From the NCBI GenBank assembly GCA_963669155.1, contig OZ022589.1, forward strand, positions 11,558,465 through 11,622,464: a stretch of DNA of 64,000 nucleotides, read 5' to 3'. Each line of letters starts with the position of its first letter. Positions within the stretch are counted from its first letter, which is position 1. This stretch comes from Arbacia lixula (Eukaryota; Echinodermata; Echinoidea; Arbacioida; Arbaciidae). The notes under the pieces were generated by a model. The model was not told the DNA's origin. It did not search any database and saw only the letters and a list, made by a program, of their open reading frames with translations. Shown piece after piece: positions 12,053 to 24,500 of the stretch. A program made the translations under genes and the position numbers.

Positions 12053-12944
12053 GTTACAGAAGAGCACAGGAGGCATCTCTCCTGCAGCGGAGAGTCACAA
12101 CACAATCCTTGGCCAAGCAGAACATCAGCTCTCGACAACAGACAGAAGAAGGTGGACTCGAAGAAAGAGAAAAGGACAACGTAAAGACAGACCCAGCGAC
12201 GGATCTCACAGCTCCGGACACGGAGCAACGGCGGGTTCGGCCATGGGTCATACTTGCAACAACGAATAGCGGTTTCCTGGATTTCACCCAAAACTGGTTA
12301 GAAAGTCTGAAGAGATGCGGGATTCGTGACCACGTGACAATCATAGCCGAAGACACCGCCGCACGCGACGCGCTGAAAAATTTGACGGGTATAAAACTTG
12401 ATATAAAAATGACTGAACAACCCAACTTGCCGGGCAAGATTTTGAAATTTGGGTCGAAAAATTACAAACAGCTGGTGAACAAACGACCAGCGTACATTCT
12501 ACAATACTTGAAGAAAGGCGTGGACGTTCTCTTCAGCGACGTCGATACTGTCTGGTTACAGAATCCGCTTCCGTATTTCGTCGGCGACTTCGACGTCCAT
12601 TTCCAAAGGGATGTATACAACCCGAAGCTACCCCTCGTGATATGCGCCGGGTTCGCCTACTACAGCGCCACCAACGCCACTATCGGATTAATCAACAGAT
12701 GGTTGCAGCAGATCCGTGTGAGCCCACTTAGTCCTGACCAGCGGCTGTTGAATCTGCTCATACGGCAGAGATCCATTCGCAAAATGTTAAGAATCAACTT
12801 TCTCGACCAGAAGCAGTTTCTGAACGGGAGAGACTATTTTAGCAAGGCAATATCAAACCGGTTATGGTTCATAATAACTTTGCAACGCAACATGAAGTTA
12901 AGATAAAACGGTTTAAAAATGCCAGCATGTGGTATTTGAAATAA
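12053..12944 (+). pseudogene. Second nucleotide-diphospho-sugar transferase exon, C-terminally frameshifted
   Basis: The exon is nearly identical to copy 1, with the same TTTTGGTAG acceptor context and the same VLFSDVDTVW motif. After GRDYF the sequence has AATA where copy 1 has 23 bases, a net 19-bp deletion. The frame therefore shifts and stops at 12906 after an unrelated short tail. The original frame stays open downstream and would end at TAA 12944 with the same SMWYL ending, so the deletion looks recent. The truncated product still has the whole DVD region but lacks about 35 native residues, including the VHNNFATQHEVK segment. It may be a young pseudogene, or a functional gene if this is an assembly error. 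Confidence 0.7.
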
Positions 12945-12954
12945 GCAAGGTGAC

Positions 12955-12960
12955 AATAAA
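12955..12960 (+). promoter_or_regulatory. Candidate poly(A) signal AATAAA
   Basis: A canonical AATAAA lies 11 bp after the ancestral stop codon of the copy 2 exon. Copy 1 has AATTAA at the equivalent site. Confidence 0.45.
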
Positions 12961-13575
12961 TTTGTCTTGTTATCTTTTCATCACTATCATCTTATGTACA
13001 TTTATATGAATTAAATATCAGTTGAGTAATTTAGTGTCTATAGACCATATGTGGCTCAATGGTTATGTCCAATTGTTGGTATTGAGTGTTGTCGGGCCGG
13101 ATATGCCAATAGTTTTTTTTCCGACCTAACGGCTTGTGTTCTCGCTATTAAAATACAATATAAAATACCTAACTGTTGTTTTAGTACTGCTGTTATTACC
13201 CCCACCCACCCCACCCCCATTCTTTTCCTACCCCTCCCCCCTCTCCTTCTTGATGTGAAATAGAGAAGTCCCCCGACAAATGCATCGTCTTCATCGTGAT
13301 GTAAGAACTTTCTGATTTATGACCTTCTTCTTTTTATAAAGATATAGCCCATTCAATGTTTTATTATAACAATGGCACTTTTGGTCCAAGAGAATATTAT
13401 ATGATATATATGATTTTTAATTCCGACCATTGCACATCAAAGACCCATCACAAAGTATATTTGACGTACATCTGACACGGATGATGTCAGGAAGCTAACC
13501 AAATAGTAATGTATAGTGATCTTTATACAATAGTAGATGGAGTACATTTATGTTTGCCATTTCAATATAAACATG

Positions 13576-15380
13576 ATGTGTCGTAAGATAAAAACAACTT
13601 GGCGTTCTTTCTGCATATACAAGATTATGAGTGTAGCAAAGAAAAAACCGTTTTGATATAAATAGTTATACAAATATTTGTTCTGCCTCGAAACTGGTCT
13701 ATAAATACATGTAGAAAATTAGAAAATGAATAGCTTAGGACAACGACTTAAAGCCATGAAGCATTAAAAGCCTGTTTGATGTCATCGTGACGAGATGCTT
13801 AATAAATAGACTATATAACTGCTGGCCATATTGACCTTATTTTTCTATGTATGTTTGTAATATTTATGTATATTCATGCATGTTGTAAGGTAAAGGGCCC
13901 TGCTCATAAGCATAAGACGAGGGATCCTCGTCATTAGTTTTTGTATATGTACGTTTACTATATTTTTGTTGTTTGTTTTTCGAATTAATTCAAAATTAAT
14001 TGTTGAAGTATTTTTGTGACAAGGGATCACACCTTTCGCACCGTTGCACAAGTGCCATCAGAGTTTGGCTTACTCGGTTACAATAGCGGCCTCCATTTCG
14101 TGTTGTTTTTAAGGGCAAGGTCCACGCCACAGCTCTCTCTCTCTCTCTCTCTCTCCCTCTCTCTCGCTCTCTCTCCCCCTCTCTCTCTTTATTCATCTTC
14201 CTCTTTATCTCTCTATCTCTCTCTCCCCTCACGTCGCCACGCATTCATTCTCCAGCTCTGTGTAGAGATGGCTCTGATAACAAACGAAGTTAGACCGATG
14301 CCTGTCAATGCATGTCAATTCAGAAACTGGTATCAAATTGGCAGTGACTTGGTGAGCAAAATTCCTTGTTGTATATCATTTCACACTTTGGCATGATAGA
14401 TTTGGTTATTGGAAGCTTTGTATGAGAAATAGATCACTGGCACACAGAATCTTCTTTTCCATGTGGTGGCCTCGACAACGTCCTCATATGTGAAATAAAT
14501 CCGCAACATAATATAAAAAAAAATATGGTTTTAACGTCATTTGACACCTTAAAGTCAATGGTCTAGTATTTTAGAACATTCATGCTATCAATTTCTAGCC
14601 GTGTGATGATATGTGATGGCAAACGGCACCCTTCAAATCAAGCTTTGATAATTGTTGTTCCAAAGTTTACCAAGAAAATAATTGTATAGGGCTATATGTA
14701 ACTTATGGAGAGATAGAGAGACAGTGTGTGTGGGAGAGAGAGAGAGATAGATATCAAAATATATATGTGCATTTAAAATCGTTGCAATTACATAATCTTG
14801 GTACTTCGTGATAATGTAGTTGTTTTTGTTGTTGTTTATTTCAAGGACTTAATAGGTAGCATATTGCATATAACCAGTTATCCAACACTTATAACCAGTT
14901 ATCCAACACTTATAACGTACTGAACGTGAATGATATAAAAATGCTACAGACTATATCATTCATACTATTTGTCACCCAAAGACATTTCTAGCTCATATAT
15001 TATGAAGCCACTTCGTTCCAGACGTGTGGCACACTCTCTCAAAAGAGACCAGAGTGTGTTCCTCATTATTCCCATTTAAACATATTCGACAAGAAGTTTC
15101 TTCCCATGTGTACCTTACATAGTACGGTTTCATATTGGTTCTCATGCACTGTGTACAAAACAAACAAAAGAAACATTTTTTAACATTTTTAATATCGGGC
15201 TGGATTATTTTGGAAAGCTAAAGAGCATCTCATTTTAGTTCATTTTATAGTGCACAATTTGTTCATTACGGATTGTTTACTTTATGTAGTATACTCTGTC
15301 AGTCTGAACTTTCACATGAATTATATATCTTGTATAGTGTTTTAAAATGTTGAAATGTATAAAGGGGCCCCTAATGTATT
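13576..15380. other. Intergenic with CT microsatellite (14140-14230)
   Basis: No gene is supported. A CT-rich run at about 14140-14230 creates the Ser/Leu- and Arg/Glu-rich open frames seen on both strands there. A direct repeat of TATAACCAGTTATCCAACACT occurs at about 14871-14912. Confidence 0.5.
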
Positions 15381-15389
15381 TTATTCGTT

Positions 15390-16720
15390 TGATTTATTAG
15401 GTGGTCTGTCGCCAACGACAGATCACCTCTTAATTTCGTTAGAATTTTCTTTCTTTATTATTAGGTGGTCTGTCGTGCACCGACAGATCACCTTCTAATT
15501 TCGTCAGAATCTTCTATCTTATTTTTATTCCTTGCCCCCCACTTTTTTGTGGCATGGATATCTCAAGAATGCACGTGTCATGTCTTATGATATTTTTACC
15601 ATGTATAGGTATACATGTGAACTTGCGAAAATAACATTTTCAAGTTCATGGCATAATCGTGACGTCATCTACGAGCAATTTAATGAAAACCTATTAACGT
15701 TCATATCTCCAGAACTGATCATATTTAGCCAATGAATATTAAAATGCATAAAATTAATGATGTGACAATAAATTTTAATGAATAAAAACGCGCGCGTACG
15801 CGTGCGTTAGTGCAAAATCGCGCGCGCAAAATTTTAAAATGCTCAAAATCAACTAAAAATTGTTTTGCATATGTTTCAGGTCATTTCAAACATTTCAAAA
15901 ATTTCCGCGCGTGTGCGCGCGTTCGCGCGTTTTTTCGTGCGTAACGCGTACGCAGCCTCAAAATTCCATTTTTTTACTGGTTTCATGTCTCTCACACTAC
16001 AAACAACACATCCTGCAATTTTGAGCCATTTCCATGCCATAACGAGGTCGTGCAGGTACGTCAAAGTTGAAAGTCTGCGCGTGCGTCAATACGTTTTTGT
16101 GTGCAAATATTGCAAAAAACATGACTACCTTCAATAGGCCATAGCTCTTTAAAATGGCCGGTGACCCCCATTTTTTTTTTAATATTTGGAAAAAGTGGGA
16201 ATTGTAAATGGTATTTCATGTATCATTTGGTCGTTAAAAACATCGTGACGTCATCATATTGCCATATGAATCGAAAAAATTAATTTTCATGTATGACGTC
16301 ATAAACTTTTTTACCCGTTCTTGCGTATCTCAGTAATCCTTGGTCAATTTTCTTCTAAATTTCAGTATGTGATAGCTGAGACATTGCGCTATGTTAAACT
16401 AGCCCTAATTTATTAATAGACTTCCATCTTCATGGTATAAATTTGATTATAGCCATTCATGTCAAAATCGGTCGTATGCATGTTTTATGTCAATGGAAGG
16501 GGTATTTATGAAATGACATGACGAGCTTCTAGGAGCTGTATCTCGCTCATGTTCAATTCTGTTACTCTGAAGTGTTAGTATGTTGTAGCTGAGTCTACTA
16601 GCTTTCGAGGACGTCATCTTTTTTTTAATCAAATGTCGCGATCATAGCGAAATTTCAGCTTGAATATCAATTTCTTAACCATTCTAGCCCCTGATGGGCA
16701 TTACGTGTTAAGTGAATGGG
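15390..16720. repeat. Interspersed repeat with two hairpins and a CpG-dense core
   Basis: Two hairpins built on AGGTGGTCTGTCG and CGACAGATCACCT lie at about 15399-15430 and 15463-15494, each followed by a similar TTAATTTCGT or CTAATTTCGT segment. Downstream, 15780-16090 is rich in CGCG alternations. The region has no supported gene and reads like one long interspersed repeat. The 90-residue frame at 15865 follows the CG alternation. Confidence 0.5.
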
Positions 16721-16723
16721 AAG

Positions 16724-16800
16724 ATGTGTGGCTCAATGGGTAAGGCGCCGCGTTTGAAGACCTCGAGGCCCCTGGTTCAATTCCTGGCGTGGGTAGGGTC
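16724..16800 (+). repeat. tRNA-derived SINE head
   Basis: TGTGGCTCAATGGGTAAGGC matches an RNA polymerase III A box with D-arm, and CCTGGTTCAATTCCTGG matches a B box with T-arm. The two are spaced as in a tRNA gene. The stems do not pair as in a functional tRNA, so I call it a tRNA-derived SINE and not a tRNA gene. Confidence 0.6.
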
Positions 16801-17349
16801 AACTTTTGCATTCCTTTTGCAATGTTTATTTTGCCATCTTCTTCTGTTCTATGCCTCACTTTGTCATTCTCTTTGAGATTTTCTTTCCAATTCTTTTTTC
16901 TCTCACCCCATTCTCTTACATGACTATTAATCACGTTAGCATAAACATGTTACCATTTAGGAAATTCTCTGAAATTTTAGTATAATAGGTGCCCTATGAG
17001 CTTTCTTGAGCGCTGTCTCACATTGCTTATGGATAGTTGGTGTCACGAATGAAGGTCTATAGTTCACCGTGCATTTTCCAGCCCATGTCTGTGCATGAAT
17101 TTGCCAATGCAGACCACCTTATACTTGTCCACAAGTATGTCTCGTTTTCTTTCTTATACGAATCAGTAAGGGAAGGTGGTATGTGTGTGAGTGTGTGTAT
17201 GATATGAGTGAGAGAGGGCGACTGAGAAAATTGAGTGAACACTCGCGTTGTCTATAATTAAGTAAATGTGCCATCGATTAACATTTACAGTGAAATGGAT
17301 CCGATCAGATTGTATCAGACAATAATTTTACGTGCTTTAATTGTGTATC

Positions 17350-17650
17350 ACCCTTGTGATTCCACTAGCAACTGCCACCCCAGTGTCATCAATAATGTAT
17401 GATGCTTCTTGCAGAAAAGGCCTTGTGGGTTTATGTGTATGATACACAATTGGCATTGTTATGTTCTGAATGAACTATCTGAAACTCATTTGTTTAGTTC
17501 AACATTTGTCCGAAAGTAAATATCTCATCAAAGATTCACAGGATTATTACAAGAATAATAATCAAGAAATGTCACAAAACTTGCTAAAAAAAAAATACAT
17601 CCATTGAATTTATGATGTGTAATTTTCAGTTTAAACTGTAACTTCTTCAA
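17350..17650. repeat. Half copy of the 19247-19795 foldback element
   Basis: The order of anchor words CCACTAGCAACT, CAGTGTCAT, AATGTATGATG, GATTATTACAAGAA, AATACATC and ATTTTCAGTTT matches the centre and right arm of the element at 19247-19795. The left arm is missing. Confidence 0.65.
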
Positions 17651-17659
17651 AATTATTTT

Positions 17660-19240
17660 CTTTTTACAGTACTAACACCTAGTGCAACATGAGTGTAAAG
17701 TGTATGTGTGTGTGTTGGGTCTGATATTTTTGATAAACTGATTTCATTCTTTCCTTTTTTTTCGCTTTGTCATGTCCTTTGTATATTGAAGATACAGAGG
17801 CAGAGATGCACAGGATATGTGTTCGATCTCTTAGTTCTCAACTCGTGCCAATCAAGATGGGAATATATATCTTTGGTCTGATTGACAGGTATACCTCATC
17901 GCAATAAAGAGATACTCACGTAAATTGTATGATAATGTTTCTTTTTTACGTTAATCGGTCTTCCCAATACAGGTAAAAGAAAATTAAAATTACTGGCTCG
18001 GATTAAAACATCAAAGGCGTGCGGTAGCCAAGACTCAAGGTTTGGTTTACTTCATTACTTAAAACATACAGTACGAATATTAAGACATTGAAATACATCT
18101 TAGCTATAATGACAATTAAAAGAACGTGAGAGTGGCGACCAGACTTAAGATGAATGAATCTTGGCACTTCTTGCCTCGTAACTTGAAGAAATGATAAGAT
18201 TGCAAGTCGTTCCATATATAATAACAAGTATGTGTATTGAAATGACATGTTTACACAATGGCTGACTTTATTACGGAACGAGAGGACTGGGACAATGCAG
18301 AAAATGAAAACATGAGGAAAAACATTATTAACATAGTCCAAATCCAATTAAATGCGTGAATGCTAAAGGGCTGTAAAACTCACACTGAAATCATTTCGCC
18401 CTTGTACCCTGTTCATGATAATTCCGTTCACCTCCTGTTACACAACAATGTTATGAACAATTATAATTACCCCTGTCGTATACTCTTAGATCGAATAATG
18501 ATTTCCAACAGGACATCGATAAGGTTCGACGTTGTACTTGTTATTTCCAACAGCATCATGTTATGTTATACTCTCTCATTAATCATACTTCATATTTGCA
18601 CACTTTTTCAATAAAATGATTTGTATTAGTGATTATTATTGCTTTTGAGTTCATCTACATTTATTTTACACTATGTTTATGCAACATAATTTAAAACAAG
18701 AATAACACTTAACAATGTTATGCAAATTACTAATAATGTCATGCAATTTACACCCAACAAATGTATGCATTCTCATAGAGAAGTTTATACACTCGTTAAT
18801 TCGAGCAATAATTACATATGTTTTCTCACAAGGTCAATTACAATAACGACAAATTATTCAATACTATTAACCCATAAGCTCCTCTTCTGGAATATTTCGC
18901 CACGTATTTACACAAATCCCATAGGGCTGCGGCTTGTCTGACATTCAATGGGTAATATTGAATAATAATTAGCAACTTGACAAATATAAAGTTTTGTAAA
19001 AGTATTACTGAAATTATTGAATGATCAATGATTTCTAATCTGTAACAGCATGTGATGTCATACTGTCTCATTAATCAAACCCTTTACGTGCACTACAAGC
19101 TATTAAACTTTACATATATATTTGCACATTTCCCCCAAAACAATGTGCTGTACCCCATAATTATTACGTATTGCTGCAGTGCTTCAGCTGATCTATCGTG
19201 TCGAAAGCTTTCAACAGTTCTACAAGGTGTTAAAAGACTT
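17660..19240. other. Intergenic, no gene recognised
   Basis: Short open frames on both strands lack motifs. Two diverged segments, around 18500-18600 and 19020-19130, share AACAGCAT, TACT and TCTCATTAATCA in the same order, pointing to another diverged repeat pair. Confidence 0.4.
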
Positions 19241-19246
19241 TTGACA

Positions 19247-19795
19247 ATTTGAAAAATGACTAAAAATCAGTTTCAACTGACATCAAGCTGAAATTGGCAC
19301 ATCATAAAGAGATGTCATTTTTTTTTACAGACAGGTTTTGTGACATTTCATTGATTACTCTTCTTGTTATAATCCCTTGGAATATATCATGAGATTTGCA
19401 CTTTTGGACAAATTCGGACTTCAAAATGTGTACGTTTGAGACAATCAATTCAGAACACAACAATGACCATTGTGTATCACACCTGTTAATCCACTAGCAA
19501 CTTCCATCACAGTGTCATTAATAATGCATGATGGCAGAAAAAAAGTTGCGGTTGGCATGCCCTGGGCAAAATGACCATTGTTGTAATTCGATTTAATTCT
19601 CGGATACACACAGATTTGAATTTGTCCAAAATTGAAAATCTCATTGAACATACAAAGGATTATTACAAGAAAATTAGTCGATGTTATTTCACACGACCTG
19701 TCTGTAGATTAAAAAAAATACATCTCTTGACTTTATGATGTGTCAATTTCAGCTTGATGTGAGTTGAAACTGATTCATTATTGTTTTTCAAAAAG
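19247..19795. repeat. Long foldback element (~230-bp arms)
   Basis: The left arm (TCAGTTTCAACTGACATCAAG and onward) is repeated inverted in the right arm, ending GTTGAAACTGATTC. The unpaired centre includes CACCTGTTAATCCACTAGCA. Related partial copies lie at 17350-17650 and 63650-63860. No transposase is seen. Confidence 0.8.
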
Positions 19796-20699
19796 TTTAA
19801 AAAAAAAATAACACCTAGTATAAAAAGCATTTCCATTATCCTCGGCAGTGTTCATGGACCGAGCATGGATGAACTACGCTCAGATAGACTTCCTGTGATC
19901 TATGATGACCGCCGCCTCATAAAAATTCATTACATTCGGGTGTTTTAAACAATAAGCTCTATTTCTAATCAGGCAGTGCTTCCTCTGAATAACAAAAGAA
20001 AATCTGGTTTGAGAAATATGTCAACCGTTCAGCCTTTGCTGGGAGTTCATAGCTGATCTTTTTACACACACTGTGAATTACTCTTGTGGTGAGCAAATAA
20101 AAATTTTGATAAAATTTTAGAAAGAATTTGGTCCGTAACTTCTTCGGACACCTCCGGACACGAAAATTGAGGTGGCTTCCATGGAAAGTGAAACACTCAA
20201 TAAACTATGTACAAGATATTTTTAAGGAAATGTGATTGCCCAATGTGCGATATGGAGGCATTTCTCTGACATGTTTTCTACAGTATTCTCCTTTTATTAC
20301 AAAAACGAAGCAACAATCGAATATGAAATTCACAGAATCGTATCATTATAAGATGTACTACTACTGCACATGCACAACAGTTCGTGAAGTGGTTCTGAAA
20401 TCTTCTGCGCATACAAAATATATATTACTCTAAATGCATCAAAAATTCGCCTTGCATATTTGTCGGCGGTCGTCACTGGATCAAAGAACCAAATGCGTCA
20501 AATATTCTATTGTGCCATCAATGATCGCGACTGGTAGAGGAATAAATTATTCTTCGTGCCGACTCACGTTCTAACACCTTCCTGGTTTAAGATGCAGTTT
20601 GTGAGTCCAGTAAGGAAAACCAAATTGCTTTAAACATAATAGAATTATGTTCTATATGGATAGTCCTTTTCAAAATGTGAATAATCATGGATATTTCAC

Positions 20700-20847
20700 G
20701 CGCCATTTACACTGTCCAGCAAAAACAGTGATTTTCTAAGATCTCGATCTTTGGGTGTAAGTTGCTAGGCAAGGGTGAAAGGCAACTTTAACCCAAAGAT
20801 CGAGATCTTAGAAAATCGCGGTTTTTGCTGGACAGTGTAAATGGTGC
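20700..20847. repeat. Palindromic MITE
   Basis: The arms read GCGCCATTTACACTGTCCAG to the centre and the inverse back. CTAAGATCTCGATCTTTGGG is present in the left arm and its complement in the right. The arms are about 60 bp around a centre containing TTGCTAGGCAAGG. Confidence 0.85.
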
Positions 20848-21410
20848 TACTAATACTATCTACAGTCTAATTTTACTTCAGTTGGAAATTGAAGTGTAAT
20901 AAACATTGATTTTGTTTTCGTAGTGGCTGCTGGAATCTAAGTTGCAAAGGTCAGAACAATTGCTAAAATCTGAAGCTGACCAATATTTGAATAGACACTA
21001 AAAGGAGTACAGAAACAAATTAAGTGAATTGAATAACATCATCGCCACTGCCATTGTCTCATCACGATCTGCTATTGAATTGTTGGATTGATTTACGTCA
21101 TGAAAGTATTCAGAAGCATGCTATATGACGAATGACATTCACCTTGATACATATCACGTCTTTTAAACTTTGTTCAATCGTTTTTTGCTGGTTCTTCCAG
21201 CTTTTTCAAGTTAATTTCATTCTTCTTTAACACTGTCTTGCGAACCGAACAATACTCATGTATGGTCACCTGCATGGATCTCAACATGATGTAAGAAAAC
21301 ACCATTGTTTTTGAGATATTATTCCTAAGTCGTTGTTTTAATTGATAAGGTACGTATAAAAGTCTACTGGGGTATGAATTATTGAAGTGACAAGTTAGTT
21401 AAATATTAGT

Positions 21411-21416
21411 TTTATT
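21411..21416 (-). promoter_or_regulatory. AATAAA overlapping the sulfotransferase stop codon
   Basis: The last codons read GAA TAA on the minus strand and run into AA, so a perfect AATAAA hexamer overlaps the stop. No other AATAAA is obvious in the next ~100 bp, which suggests either a very short 3' UTR or chance. Confidence 0.3.
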
Positions 21417-21521
21417 CAAAGTCGAAGTCCAGTCCCGTTCCTGAGAGCTCTTTCTTGTAGAGCTCGTCAAACCGCTTGTTCTGATCTTCGGTGAAATAGT
21501 TTTTCCAGTCTCCAACCATTC
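21412..21521 (-). CDS. Sulfotransferase exon 7 (terminal)
   Basis: It encodes [20 protein letters not shown] and ends in GLDFDFE then TAA. The acceptor is CTATTTCAG. About 45 bp of this exon recur, truncated and with an insertion, at 21738-21786 in intron 6. Confidence 0.92.
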
Positions 21522-24500
21522 CTGAAATAGAATTAGATTGCATACTATTAACTCATTAAATATAGTGTCTATCAACACTTTCATATAACAGCCAGTTTTA
21601 TATGCCATGTATCACTTTTCATTGCAGCAATAATTTATGTGCTTCCCCTATTTGACACGCATATCACGTACCCATACATGTACGTGTTATCAATATCATT
21701 TAATGTTATGCACATTTATGACTTTTCATTGCATTGTTCTGATCTTCGGTGAAATACTTTTTTTCCAGTCTCCAACCATTTCTGAACTGAACACAACAAA
21801 AAAGTAAGTACCCCCTAAGCAAAATAGCATACCTTTTTATCAAAGAGGTTTTGGGCAAAATAATTTTGCAGGATTTTTTTTCTTAACTCAACAAAAGTCA
21901 CAAAGGTAATTTTGAGATTCTGTCATGTTGATTGTTGATGAATTCCACTTCTGGTTTATAATTTATGTCTTTGCAATGTTTATTATCCATCTCTCGATGC
22001 ACTAAAACCTATCCCGAAACTTAACCCATTGTTCTGGTTGAGTGAGCACCGGTTAGCAATTTCTCATCCCCCGTGAGTTTGAAACTTTTAAAAACACTTT
22101 ATTTTGGTGAAAAATAAAACTCTGGATATTTTGACAAATATGTAACATGACCTGTTATGTTAACATAAGAAGTCATTTTCGTTTCATTGTTGAGTGAAAA
22201 CACTTTAAAAATCGCACAAGAAATGCCAAAATGTATTTTTAAAACGACATGAATAATTGCCCTTGTGACGTTTAAGAGTGTCATTTTGGCCTTTAAAATT
22301 TTTCCGCTCATGCATGACTAATTGGATTAATGTGATTTTCACAGAATTTAGTCAATACGTAAAGGAACAATCCTGGCAAATTATTTTGCCCAAAACTTCT
22401 TCGATAAAAAGTTATGGTACTTTGCTTAGGGGGGACTTATTTTTTTTGTGTGTGTTTATAATTAACTACTATTAACCCATTAAATATAGTGTTTATCAAC
22501 ACTTTCATATAACAGCCAATTTTATATGCCATTTATCACTTTTCATTGCAGCAATAAATTATGTGTTTCCCCTATCAAAGGACTCGTTTAAAGTTTCGAC
22601 TATTAAACTCTTATATTTGACACGCGTATATCGTACTCGTATATGTACGTGTTATCAATATTATTTAATATTATGCACATTCATGGTCTGTTCCATTTTG
22701 AAAGGGACTGGATTGAAAGGAATGTTACAATTATAGCCCTTGTCGATAGCTGTAATAACATTTACCATCTTCACTTTCTCTCGGTGGAAAGCGATCTAAA
22801 CATTGTAGCAGCACTTAATTGCATATTGTATAATTATTTTGGATCATAGATGGCGTCGTACGTTGTTTATATATTGTTTGTATATCACCATGGTTGCTGG
22901 TATCTACTTTCGCGCCCGCAGTTTTTCACCACCAGTTCTAAGATCCTAATTTGCACAAAGGCGGGCAATTATCGTCCGCTAATTGGACGCTACTGAAGCG
23001 CAGACCGCTGAATCCTATTTAAGGAAAATGTTGATTGAAAAACCAGCTCTTCTCTTTCCATCTGCCGTTGACGACCGACACATTCACGCGTACGGGTGCA
23101 GTAGCCCTGCATGGAGAGCCACGCGTGAACCATATTTAGTCTGTACGACGATTGATTTTACGTGTCAGTGCCTAGTGGGAAATAATTCCCAGTTCGACAG
23201 AAAACAGTGCGTTCTGCTCCATTTTTGAGTTTCAATAAGAAACATAGTTTCTCTCCGGAGCCTTGTTGAACCATTTTCGACAGCTAGGCCCGGCATAGCC
23301 AAACAGACATTCAACCGTTCTTCCCTGTCGGCATTCACGGAGCGGCACGACTCACCGCTGCTCTTTCTTCGTCGTCGTCATCGGCGATCGTTGTCATTCA
23401 CGGAGCGGCACGACTTACCGCTGCTCGTTCATCGTCGATCGTCGTCATCCACGAGTGGCACGACTTACCGCTGCTCGTTCATCGTCGTCATCGTCGACCG
23501 TCGTCATCCACGAGTGGCACGACTTACCGCTGCTCGTTCATCGTCGTCATCGTCAACCGTCGTCATCCACGAGTGGCACGACTTACCGCTGCTCGTTCAT
23601 CGTCGTCATCGTCGACCGTCGTCATCCACGAGTGGCACGACTTACCGCTGCTCGTTCATCGTCGTCATCGTCGACCGTCGTCATCCACGAGTGGCACGAC
23701 TTACCGCTGCTCGTTCACCGTCGTCATAATCAGCATCGATCGTTACGAACATTTCCAGCCTCATAGCCGTCATCGTCACACGTCATCGAAGTCCCCAGCG
23801 ACGCAAGCTTCCGCCGCCATCATCATACGATCGTGAGCATTCTTAATTATCTTTGTTTCGTGATTCCATTTATTTCTTTGCTCATTGTCGTTATCATATG
23901 AACATACATCCTGCGTGATGTGATCTTAATTTATACATTGAATCACGAGAAACCTGCTACATTGAGTGTGATTGTTATTTCTGTCCAATCTTTCCACAAG
24001 AATAAAAAAAAAGGTAATTTGATCGTTGGTACATAACCACACAGCTAACAACACCCCAACGCATCGAATTACTAAAACATCATACAACGTAATAGGCTTG
24101 AGAAAAAAACATAGATGACGGAGCCCTCCAAAGAAAAAGCACAAGGCTTGAGTAAGCAGGAGGTACCATTAACCAACATTGCGTGAACATTATAATACAT
24201 TTAAAGGAATAATTTTACATCACTATAAAGCGTATGAAAGTAACAAAATAAACACACACAGATAAATACACACAGGATCAGGTGAGTAAAGGTATGATCA
24301 ATAATAACAACAAAAAAGACTACTTAAAAAAATACTAGTAAGGAGAGCGCGCTCCATCCTGCAAATGAATGAAAAACAAGTCAGAAAAAAAATCTTGGAA
24401 CGAGAAGGACCAGAACCTACAATCCACTGCTTACCGGGCAGGGACTCACCCAATGTGGATAAGGTGTCTTACTGAAGGACACATATACCGTGGGAGGACT

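Larger units (their letters stand above)
11988..13575. repeat. Segmental duplication unit 2 (partner 5262-6820)
   Basis: Direct-orientation partner of the first glycosyltransferase block, offset by about 6.7 kb. It carries the exon and a 3' flank with the same GTGGCTCAATGGTTATGTCC motif and the same order of anchor words down to about 13575. Confidence 0.8.

Noticed and set aside
14696-14760. GA-rich run as a GAGA regulatory element
   Set aside because: It is short and most simply a microsatellite; nothing nearby is a supported promoter.
15865-16137. 90-residue open frame as an exon
   Set aside because: Its Arg/Ala-rich content follows the CGCG alternation of a repeat and has no family motif.
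23400-23700. CRISPR-like array
   Set aside because: The units are contiguous tandem repeats with no unique spacers, and the DNA is animal.
23391-23836. Overlapping Ser/Arg/His-rich open frames of 87-112 residues
   Set aside because: All are readings of one 59-bp minisatellite in different phases, inside a sulfotransferase intron.
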